From NCBI GenBank assembly GCA_024742695.1, contig JANSXY010000017.1:16444-80443 (forward strand): a stretch of DNA of 64,000 bases. Reading direction: 5' to 3'. Source of the DNA: Paracoccaceae bacterium. GTDB lineage: Bacteria; Pseudomonadota; Alphaproteobacteria; Rhodobacterales; Rhodobacteraceae. The notes under the pieces are model-generated. The model searched no databases and was not told the origin of the DNA. It was given only the letters and a program-made list of their open reading frames with translations. This document shows, one piece after another, positions 1 through 6,364 of this stretch (positions are counted from its first letter, which is position 1; each line of letters begins with the position of its first letter). The position numbers were made by a program, and so were the translations under genes.

Positions 1-875
1 GCCCCGGCGGATCGGTCTTCGATGCGGTCGCGATCCACAACGCACTGAAGAGGCACGAAGGCACGGTCACGGTCTGGATCGACGGCATCGCCGCCTCCGC
101 TGCCTCCTACATCGCGATGGCGGGCGACGAGATCGTCATGCCCGAGAACGCCTTCCTGATGATCCACGACCCCGCGGGCCTGGTCATGGGCACGGCCGAG
201 GACATGCGCGCCATGGCCGAGGCCCTCGACAAGGTGAAAGGCAGCCTGGTCTCGGGCTACGCCGCGAAATCCGGCCGGACGCCGGAGGAGGTCTCCGCGC
301 TCATGGCCGCCGAGACCTGGTTCGACGCTTCGGACGCCGTGGCGCAGGGCTTCGCCGACCGCCTGATCGAGCCTGTCCGGATTGCCGCGAACTTCGACAT
401 CGGGCGCTTCCGCAATGCGCCGCCGGTGCTGGTCGAAGCGGTCGAGGCTGAGCCGGAGGCAGACGAAGCGGCCAATGGCGCCGAGATCGAAGCGGACGAG
501 GATACTGAGGCCGCCGCCGAAGGCGACGAGGTCGCGGACGCCGAGGGCCAGCCGGCCGCCACTTCCGATACCCCGGAGCCGCCGGCCGAGACGCCACCGC
601 CCAGCGGCGCGCTGCCAGATCCCGCCGCGATCCGGGCCGAGGCCATCGGCCACGCCCGGGCCGTGATCGATCTCTGCCGCCTCGCGGGCCAGCCGCAGAT
701 GGCCGGCCGCTTCCTTGAGGAAGACGCGAGCCTCGACGAGGTGCGCGCGGCACTCCTCGCCGCCAAGGCCGAGGCCGAGCCCGAGATCGCGCCCCATCAC
801 CCGCAGCCCGGCCGGTCCTCGGCCGCGCGCCCCTGGGGCGAGGTCGTCGCCCGCACCTTCAAGCTGAAAGGATAA
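1..875 (+). CDS. Phage ClpP-type head maturation protease (5' truncated)
   Basis: The reading frame is open from the window edge (codons start at base 3), so the gene begins outside the window. The first residues read PGGSVFDAVAIHNAL, followed by GIAASAASYIAMAGDE and NAFLMIHDP. This is the Clp/S49-like serine protease core, with the nucleophile serine in the AASAAS segment. The fold is used by siphoviruses for prohead maturation (lambda gpC-like). An acidic Ala/Glu-rich linker occupies about 310-650, and a short helical tail follows that may act as a scaffold. The stop lies 4 bases before the decoration-protein start, consistent with a head operon. Catalytic His and Asp were not mapped with certainty. 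Confidence 0.9.
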   Translation, partial: PGGSVFDAVAIHNALKRHEGTVTVWIDGIAASAASYIAMAGDEIVMPENAFLMIHDPAGLVMGTAEDMRAMAEALDKVKGSLVSGYAAKSGRTPEEVSALMAAETWFDASDAVAQGFADRLIEPVRIAANFDIGRFRNAPPVLVEAVEAEPEADEAANGAEIEADEDTEAAAEGDEVADAEGQPAATSDTPEPPAETPPPSGALPDPAAIRAEAIGHARAVIDLCRLAGQPQMAGRFLEEDASLDEVRAALLAAKAEAEPEIAPHHPQPGRSSAARPWGEVVARTFKLKG

Positions 876-879
876 CCTC

Positions 880-1245
880 ATGACCACTTTGGTCGAAGGC
901 AAACACCCCGGCGGCTTCCTCGTCTGGGAAGCCTTCCGCGACTACACCCGCGAGACGATCACCGTCGCTGCGGGCACGCTCGAGCCCGGCACGGTGCTCG
1001 GCAAGATCACCGCGTCGGGCAAGTACGCCGCCCACGACCCGGCCGCCGTCGACGGCACCGAGACCGCTGTTGCCGTGCTCTGGGGCAAAGCAGATGCGTC
1101 CGGTGGCGATGCGCCCGCCGTCGCGGTCGTCCGCGGGCCTGCCATCGTCAATCGCCACGACCTCGTCTTCGCCGGATCGCCTTCGGAGGCCGAGATCGCG
1201 GCCGCCCACGCGGCGCTCCTCGCCGCGGGCGTCCTCGTCCGCTGA
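880..1245 (+). CDS. Phage head decoration protein (lambda gpD-like)
   Basis: This 121-residue protein has the size and position of lambda gpD family decoration proteins, between the protease and the major capsid gene. Its first third is rich in beta-strand patterns (ETITVAAGTLEPGTVLGKIT), typical of the HDPD fold that trimerises on the capsid surface and stabilises it after expansion. The GTVLGKIT and AVLW segments resemble the family core. The start at 880 follows the protease stop closely. The family call rests on pattern and context. Confidence 0.82.
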   Translation: MTTLVEGKHPGGFLVWEAFRDYTRETITVAAGTLEPGTVLGKITASGKYAAHDPAAVDGTETAVAVLWGKADASGGDAPAVAVVRGPAIVNRHDLVFAGSPSEAEIAAAHAALLAAGVLVR

Positions 1246-1270
1246 CCCCATCCCGACCGGAGGCAGGCCG

Positions 1271-2284
1271 ATGGCCACCATGGACATCTTCGAAGGCGAT
1301 GCCTTCACCATCGTCGAGCTCACCCGCGCGCTCGAGAACATTCCCTTCAAGCCCGCGTTGCTCTCGGGATCGAACCTCTTCAGCCCGCGCGGCGTGCGCG
1401 CCCGCACCGTCGTGATCGAGAGCCGCGACGGGACCCTGTCGCTGATCCCGTTCTCCGAACGCGGCTCGGCCTACGAGCAGCAGGTCCCCGACCGGCGCGA
1501 GATGCGGGCCTTCGTCTGCCGGCAGTTCAAGAAGCAGGACGTGCTCTGGGCCTCCGAGATCCAGTCCGTCCGCGACTTCGGCTCGGAAAGCGCCACCCAG
1601 CAGGTGCAGACCGAGGTGGCGTACAGGCTGCGCAAACTCCGCCAGGACGCCGAGACCACTTTCGAATACCACCTCCTGAACGGCATCCAGGGGTTGGTGA
1701 AGGACCCGAAGGACCACGCGACGGTCGTGAACTACTTCACCGAGTTCGGCATCTCGCCGGCCGCCGAGATCGACTTCGACCTCGACAACGCGAGCCCGGC
1801 CTCGGGGGCGCTGCGGAAGCGCTGCCAGGCGCTGATCGAGAGCGTCGAGGACTCAATGGGCGGGCTCTCGGCCGGCGCCGTGCAGGTGCGCGCCGAATGC
1901 GGCTCGGCCTTCTTCGCCGATCTCGTGGCCCACAAGGAGGTGCGGGAGACCTATCTCAACACCGCCGCGGCAGCCGATCTGCGCGGTCGCGTCGCCGACG
2001 AGGTCAGCTTCGGCGGCATCACCTTCCGCCGCTACCGGGGCGGCGTCGGTTTCACCGTGCCCACCGACAAGGCGTACTTCTATCCCGAGGGTATCGAGGG
2101 GCTCTTCGAGATCTACTATGCGCCGGCCGACACCTTCGAAACGGTCAACACGCTCGGCCAGCCGCTATACGCCCGTACGATCCCCGACCGGGATCGCGAC
2201 GAGTGGGTGCGGCTCGAGATCGAGAGCAACCCTCTGCCGATTTGCACGCGGCCGCAGGTGCTGCGCTCGGCACGGCGGACCTGA
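1271..2284 (+). CDS. Phage major capsid protein, gpE family
   Basis: This 337-residue protein starts at the ATG at 1271, preceded by a GGAGG-like site. The frame is open further upstream, but that part overlaps the decoration gene. The length matches lambda gpE (about 340 residues). The N-terminal ELTRALENIPFKPALL, the SERGSAYEQQVPDRREMR segment and the Gly/Phe/Tyr-rich C-terminus are typical of PF03864 capsid proteins, which build the icosahedral shell. Its stop shares one base with the next start (TGATG), indicating translational coupling to the joining protein. Confidence 0.9.
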   Translation: MATMDIFEGDAFTIVELTRALENIPFKPALLSGSNLFSPRGVRARTVVIESRDGTLSLIPFSERGSAYEQQVPDRREMRAFVCRQFKKQDVLWASEIQSVRDFGSESATQQVQTEVAYRLRKLRQDAETTFEYHLLNGIQGLVKDPKDHATVVNYFTEFGISPAAEIDFDLDNASPASGALRKRCQALIESVEDSMGGLSAGAVQVRAECGSAFFADLVAHKEVRETYLNTAAAADLRGRVADEVSFGGITFRRYRGGVGFTVPTDKAYFYPEGIEGLFEIYYAPADTFETVNTLGQPLYARTIPDRDRDEWVRLEIESNPLPICTRPQVLRSARRT

Positions 2285-2595
2285 TGACCGCCTTTGCCGC
2301 CGCCCTCGATGCGCTCTTTGCCGACGCGCATCTCGCGCGCGATGTCGTCTACACCGCCGAGGGCGGCGCGCCGTCGCTGGTCCGCGCGATCCTTCGCCAG
2401 CCCGACGACGTCACGAACTTCGGCGAGGCGCGCATCTGGTCGGAGACCACCCGGCTGGACCTGCGCCGCGCCGAGGTGGCGAACCCGCGGCCCGGCGACC
2501 GCATCGAGATCGAAGGCGAGGCTTTCCTCATACAGGGCGAGCCCGTCCGCGACAGCGAACGGCTCGTCTGGACGGTGGATCTGCGTCCGGCCTGA
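2284..2595 (+). CDS. Phage head-tail joining protein (FII-like)
   Basis: A 103-residue protein whose ATG overlaps the capsid stop. The beta-rich C-terminal half (RPGDRIEIEGEAFLIQGEP) and the location directly after the capsid gene match the lambda gpFII/Phage_attach family, which seals the filled head and receives the tail. No cysteine or enzymatic motif is present. Assignment is by synteny and fold pattern. Confidence 0.72.
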   Translation: MTAFAAALDALFADAHLARDVVYTAEGGAPSLVRAILRQPDDVTNFGEARIWSETTRLDLRRAEVANPRPGDRIEIEGEAFLIQGEPVRDSERLVWTVDLRPA

Positions 2596-2600
2596 TCTCG

Positions 2601-3230
2601 ATGAAGCTGAAACTCGACATCACGCCGGACCTTGTCGCCGCCATGGCCGCCGAGGTGAAGGCGGGCGAGAAGGCCGTCACCGCCGCCATGCGCGAGGCAG
2701 GGACCGGATTGAAGACCGCCTGGCGCGGTCAGATCACCGGCGCGGGGCTCGGCCGACGGCTCGCCAACTCGATCCGAAGCCAGACCTATCCCAAGGCCGG
2801 CGAGAGCCTGAACGCCGCAGCTCTGGTCTGGTCCAAGGCCCCGGTCATCGTCGGCGCCCACGACACCGGCCCGCTGATCCGCTCGAAGGACGGCTTCTGG
2901 CTTGCGATCCCGACCGAGGCCGCCGGCCGCGGTCTGCGCGGCGGCAGGATCACACCTGGCGAATGGGAGCGCCGCCGCGGCCTGCGCCTGCGCTTCGTCT
3001 ACCGTCGCCGGGGCCCGAGCCTGCTGGTAGCGGAAGGGCGGCTGAACAACCGAGGCCTCGGCGTCGCGTCACGCTCCAAGTCCGGCCGCGGGCGCGCGAC
3101 GGTGCCGATCTTCCTGCTGGTCCCGCAGGTCAAGCTGCCGAAGCGGCTGGACTTGGCGCGGGATGCCGATCGGGCGCTCGACAGCGTGCCGGGGCTGATC
3201 GTGGGGCACTGGATCGATGCAAGGAGTTGA
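2601..3230 (+). CDS. Conserved phage tail-completion protein (DUF6441-like)
   Basis: A 209-residue basic protein starting at 2601, just after the joining protein. The N-terminus (ITPDLVAAMAAEVKAGEKAV) is helical. The middle has an Arg/Gly-rich stretch and the C-terminal part a hydrophobic FLLVPQVKLPKR motif. It resembles DUF6441 proteins of Rhodobacterales prophages and occupies the slot of lambda gpZ, a tail-completion protein. It should normally be followed directly by the tail terminator gene, but here an antisense SHOCT gene intervenes. Function is inferred from position. Confidence 0.65.
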   Translation: MKLKLDITPDLVAAMAAEVKAGEKAVTAAMREAGTGLKTAWRGQITGAGLGRRLANSIRSQTYPKAGESLNAAALVWSKAPVIVGAHDTGPLIRSKDGFWLAIPTEAAGRGLRGGRITPGEWERRRGLRLRFVYRRRGPSLLVAEGRLNNRGLGVASRSKSGRGRATVPIFLLVPQVKLPKRLDLARDADRALDSVPGLIVGHWIDARS

Positions 3231-3232
3231 CG

Positions 3233-3535
3233 TTAGGAGGACAGTGCCTTCTTGCGGGATGTGTACTCGTCGATCTCGATTTCACCACGTGCCAGGCGCA
3301 TGTCGAGCTCGGCAACAGCACTCGATGCCTGTTTATGGGATGTCTCCCCGTCCAGACGTCGCACGAGCCAGATGACACCGGCAACCACCAGACCGAGCAC
3401 GACCAGCCAAAGCACCGGCCCGAACATCATTCCGATCCCGTACCCATACCCCCAGTCCATCATGTGACCGTAACCTTCCGGATCTGCAAATGCAGGAGTG
3501 GCGAGAATCCCCAAGACGACAGCAAGACGCGACAT
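3233..3535 (-). CDS. SHOCT-domain small membrane protein (antisense cargo)
   Basis: A 100-residue protein on the strand opposite the phage operon. The ATG at 3535 is preceded by GGAGG with good spacing; longer versions lack this. Residues 1-18 form a signal-like segment, followed by an aromatic/Met/Gly-rich stretch (HMMDWGYGYGIG) and one hydrophobic helix (VLWLVVLGLVVAGVIWLV). The C-terminal SHOCT motif reads LDMRLARGEIEIDEYTSRKKAL. Such proteins often accompany copper-resistance genes, and a copper operon lies 14 kb away. It sits between two tail genes and appears inserted. Its function is not established. Confidence 0.85.
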   Translation of the reverse strand: MSRLAVVLGILATPAFADPEGYGHMMDWGYGYGIGMMFGPVLWLVVLGLVVAGVIWLVRRLDGETSHKQASSAVAELDMRLARGEIEIDEYTSRKKALSS

Positions 3536-3659
3536 GACAGCCTCCATGGCAAGTTTGAATTCAGCGTACATGGCTCCGTGGTTTGGAACATTGATGCACC
3601 TCAAGCGCGCGAGGGCAGGTGATAGCCTCTGATGCGTTGCCACATGCCGGATCGAACCA

Positions 3660-4079
3660 GTGACCACCTTACGCGAAACCATCCTCGCCGCGCTGCACAC
3701 GCGGCTCTTGGCGCTGCCCGCCACCGCCCTCCGCGGCGAGGTGTTGCCCGAACGCGTGCCGGCCGAGGGCCTGCTGATCCTGCGCGACGGCGAACCGGGG
3801 GATCCCGAGGTCACCCTGTCGCCGCTGGCCTACCATTACCAGCATCGGGCCGAGATCGAGGCGGTTGTGCAGGGTTCCGACCGTGACGCAGCCTTCGACA
3901 CGCTGACCGCCAGCATCGGCATAGCACTCGCCGCCGACCGCACGCTGGGCGGCCTCTGCGACTGGGTTGAGGCTGAAGCACCGCGGCCGGTCGATCTGCC
4001 GGTCGAAGGCACGGCCAGCCTGAAGGCGGCTGTGATCGCGGTGGTGCTGCACTACACCACGGCCGACCCGCTCGGCTGA
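3660..4079 (+). CDS. Phage tail terminator-like protein (gpU position)
   Basis: A 139-residue protein starting with GTG at 3660. It has an N-terminal helix (LRETILAALHTRLLAL), beta-rich central segments and a C-terminal beta strand (AAVIAVVLHYTTADP). This organisation and its place directly before the tube gene match tail terminator proteins such as lambda gpU, which stop tube polymerisation and bind the head. The antisense SHOCT gene ends up immediately upstream. Family membership is inferred from synteny. Confidence 0.65.
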   Translation: MTTLRETILAALHTRLLALPATALRGEVLPERVPAEGLLILRDGEPGDPEVTLSPLAYHYQHRAEIEAVVQGSDRDAAFDTLTASIGIALAADRTLGGLCDWVEAEAPRPVDLPVEGTASLKAAVIAVVLHYTTADPLG

Positions 4080-4103
4080 CCCAACCGACAACAGGAGAAC
4101 ACC

Positions 4104-5048
4104 ATGGCACGAGCCCAGGGGGCGCGGGCGCAGATGGCGCTTGCGTTCGAGACCGTCTATGGCACGCCGCCCGCGAGCGGCTTCACGAAGATGCCCTTCG
4201 CCAGCACCACGCTCGGCGCGGAGCAGCCGCTCCTGAACTCGGAGCTTCTCGGCTACGGCCGCGATCCGCTGGCGCCGATCAAGGACGCGGTGACAGCGGA
4301 CGGCGATGTCGTCGTGCCGCTCGACGCCGAGGCCTTCGGCTTCTGGCTGAAAGCCGCGTTCGGGCCGCCTGCAACGACAGGCACGGCGCCGGGGCCGTTC
4401 TCGCACGAGTTCCAGTCGGGTGCCTGGACGCTGCCGAGCCTTTCCATCGAGACCGGCATGCCGGAAGTTCCCCGCTTTGCCATGTATTCGGGCTGCGTGC
4501 TCGACCAGCTGACGTGGCAGATGCAGCGCTCGGGGCTGCTCACGGCCACCGCGCGGCTGGTGGCGCAGGGCGAGACGGTCGGGGCCACGACGAGTGCGGG
4601 GACACCAGCCGCGCTGGAACTGAAGCGCTTCGGCCATTTCAACGGCTCGATCACGCGGAACGGCACAGCACTCGGCAACGTGGTCTCGGCCGACATCACC
4701 TATGCCAACAACCTCGATCGGATCGAGACGATCCGCTCAGATGGACGCATCGACGGGGCAGACCCGTCGATCGCGGCGCTGACCGGCTCGATCGAGGTGC
4801 GCTTCGCCGACAGCACGCTGGTGACGCAGGCGATCAACGGCGAGGCCTGCGAGATGGAGTTCGCCTACGCGCTGCCCTCGGGCGAGAGCTTCACCTTCAC
4901 CGTGCACGCGGTCTACCTGCCGCGCCCCAGGATCGAAATTTCCGGTCCGCAGGGCGTGCAGGCGACGTTCGACTGGCAGGCCGCGAGCGACAGCGTGGTC
5001 GGCCGGATGTGCACGGCAACCCTGATCAACGACATCGAGGTGTATTGA
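4104..5048 (+). CDS. Phage tail tube protein
   Basis: A 314-residue protein with a clear ribosome site (ACAGGAG) before the ATG at 4104. It is rich in beta structure. The N-terminal FETVYGTPPASGFTKMPF and the central DGRIDGADPSIAALTGSIEVRF resemble the Phage_tube_2 family (lambda gpV role), which stacks as hexamers around the tape measure. Its stop overlaps the chaperone start (TGATG), so the two are coupled. Confidence 0.85.
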   Translation: MARAQGARAQMALAFETVYGTPPASGFTKMPFASTTLGAEQPLLNSELLGYGRDPLAPIKDAVTADGDVVVPLDAEAFGFWLKAAFGPPATTGTAPGPFSHEFQSGAWTLPSLSIETGMPEVPRFAMYSGCVLDQLTWQMQRSGLLTATARLVAQGETVGATTSAGTPAALELKRFGHFNGSITRNGTALGNVVSADITYANNLDRIETIRSDGRIDGADPSIAALTGSIEVRFADSTLVTQAINGEACEMEFAYALPSGESFTFTVHAVYLPRPRIEISGPQGVQATFDWQAASDSVVGRMCTATLINDIEVY

Positions 5049-5485
5049 TGCTGACGCTCGACCTGACCAACGCGCCGCGCTGGTACGACCTCGCCTCTGG
5101 CGTCCGGGTGCAACTCCGCCCGCTGACCACCGCGCTCATGGTGGCGACCCGCAGCGACCCGGCCGTGGAGGCGGTGCCCGAGGAGGCCTCCGACGAGGAA
5201 CGTGCCGTGGCCTTTGCCAAGGCGCTGGCCCGCCGCGCGGTGCTCGCCTGGGAGGGCATCGGCGACGCCGATGGCAACGCCATCGACCCGAGCCCCGAGG
5301 CCATCGACGCGTTGCTCGACGTCTGGCCGATCTTCGAAGCCTTCCAGCTGACCTACGTCTCCAAGGGCCTGCTGCTGGAGCAGGAAAAAAACGCCTCCGC
5401 GCTCTCGCCGAATGGTCTTTCGGCGGGGGCGAGCGATACTGCGACGCCTGCGCGCAAGCGTGCGAAGACTGTCCGGCGCGGCTGA
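5048..5485 (+). CDS. Phage tail assembly chaperone, short form (gpG-like)
   Basis: A 145-residue protein with its ATG overlapping the tube stop. It is acidic and helical, and precedes the tape measure gene as lambda gpG does. The N-terminal part contains LRPLTTALMVATRSDP. Bases 5386-5392 read A_AAA_AAC in the zero frame, a canonical -1 slippery heptamer. Beyond it the zero frame continues only 30 residues in a low-complexity, basic tail (ending KRAKTVRRG), while the -1 frame encodes an apparently conserved domain. The short form is therefore likely the major, unshifted product that coats the tape measure. Confidence 0.78.
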   Translation: MLTLDLTNAPRWYDLASGVRVQLRPLTTALMVATRSDPAVEAVPEEASDEERAVAFAKALARRAVLAWEGIGDADGNAIDPSPEAIDALLDVWPIFEAFQLTYVSKGLLLEQEKNASALSPNGLSAGASDTATPARKRAKTVRRG

Positions 5486-5727
5486 ACCGGCCGCTGACCC
5501 TTGAAGGCTGGCAGGTCTGGGATCTCGTCGGACGTCTCGGCGGTCAGCTGCGCGTTCTACCCGGCGCCGTCGTCGGCTGGGATCTGACCTCGGCACTCGC
5601 GGTTGGCGAAGCGCTCGGGGTGCCACCCGCCGCAGCGGCTGAACTGCTGGCCGTGATCGAAGCGGTGATGGTCGCGAAGCTCAACGAACAGATGGCGTCA
5701 GGCGGCCTCGAGGGGCGTGATGTCTGA
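5048..5727 (+). CDS. Tail assembly chaperone frameshift product (gpGT-like)
   Basis: Slippage by -1 at 5386-5392 would join the first 115 codons to an open frame running from 5392 to TGA at 5725-5727, about 226 residues in all. The extension contains a four-Cys cluster (CDACAQACEDC) followed by RLNRPLTLEGWQVWDLVGRLGG and ends in a helix (AEAVMVAKLNEQ-like). It has no convincing start of its own, which supports production by frameshifting, as in lambda gpG/gpGT. The T-like domain would recruit tube subunits. The last 30 bases overlap the convergent higA end, suggesting that the toxin-antitoxin unit landed right at this gene's end. Confidence 0.72.
5386..5392 (+). promoter_or_regulatory. -1 ribosomal frameshift slippery heptamer A_AAA_AAC
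   Basis: Seven A residues are followed by C, with codon boundaries GAA AAA AAC in the chaperone frame. This matches X_XXY_YYZ exactly, and the -1 frame stays open for 333 bases. A downstream stimulatory structure was not computed. Confidence 0.75.
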
Positions 5728-5988
5728 GACGTCGATCGTGTCGCGCGCCCGCGCGAGATCCCATGCGCGCTGCAGGTTCATCCAGTATTCCGGGGTCGTG
5801 CGGAAGAACTTCGCAAGCCGGATTGCGGTGTCCACGGTGAGCGCGGTTTCACCCTTCACCAGTCGCTCGATCCGCGTGCGGGGAACGTGAAGACGCTTGG
5901 CAAGCGCGATCGGGCTCATGTCGAGTGGCCCGAGGTAGAGCTCCGAGAGGACCTCGCCGGGATGAGAGGGGTTCTTCATCAGTGTCAT
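5698..5988 (-). CDS. higA: HigA-type antitoxin (XRE HTH)
   Basis: A 96-residue protein. The start at 5988 follows AAAGGG with good spacing. It contains the HigA signature HPGEVL near the N-terminus, a helix-turn-helix (ALAKRLHVPRTRIERLVKGE) and the RLAKFFRTTPEYWMNLQ segment typical of HigA/VapI. It neutralises HigB and represses its own operon. The gene starts 11 bases after the toxin stop, in the HigB-first order. The pair lies antisense between the tail chaperone and tape measure genes. Confidence 0.93.
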   Translation of the reverse strand: MTLMKNPSHPGEVLSELYLGPLDMSPIALAKRLHVPRTRIERLVKGETALTVDTAIRLAKFFRTTPEYWMNLQRAWDLARARDTIDVSDITPLEAA

Positions 5989-5999
5989 GTCGCGCCCTT

Positions 6000-6281
6000 T
6001 CAATGGTAGTCGACGATCTCGACATCGGCCGGTCCCTGATCGGTCCACACGAAGCAGATGCGCCATTGGCCGTTGATACGCACCGAATGCTGCCCCGCCC
6101 GGTCGCCCTTCAGTTCCTCGAGGTGATTGCCCGGTGGAAACCGGAGATCCTCGAGGACCACGGCGGCATCGAGTGCCGACAGCATCGCCCGCGTTCGCTT
6201 GACCAGGTCGGCCGGGAAACCCTTGCCGAACCGGTCTGCCACCGCGTTCGCCGCGAGCTTGCCCTTCGTGCTAACGATCAT
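6000..6281 (-). CDS. higB: HigB-type toxin (RelE/ParE superfamily mRNA interferase)
   Basis: A 93-residue protein starting at ATG 6281; an in-frame ATG at 6308 would lie inside the operator palindrome, so the shorter form is preferred. The pattern (LPPGNHLEELKGDRAGQHSVRINGQWRICF-like, here FPPGNHLEEL then QHSVRINGQWRICFVW) is diagnostic of HigB. The family cleaves ribosome-associated mRNA. Basic and aromatic residues in the NGQWRICF region match the active site. Length equals the family norm. Confidence 0.93.
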   Translation of the reverse strand: MIVSTKGKLAANAVADRFGKGFPADLVKRTRAMLSALDAAVVLEDLRFPPGNHLEELKGDRAGQHSVRINGQWRICFVWTDQGPADVEIVDYH

Positions 6282-6287
6282 GAGGGC

Positions 6288-6308
6288 ATGTATCACGTCG
6301 TGATACAT
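6288..6308. promoter_or_regulatory. Palindromic operator of higBA
   Basis: Perfect inverted repeat with 10-bp arms ATGTATCACG and CGTGATACAT around a single T, placed 7 bases upstream of the preferred higB start. Size, symmetry and location fit a site for autorepression by the HigA-HigB complex. Confidence 0.7.
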
Positions 6309-6364
6309 ATTTCAAGGGGGCGGTGAGCCGCTCTCGAGTCCGACATCATCCGGAGAGGACCCAA

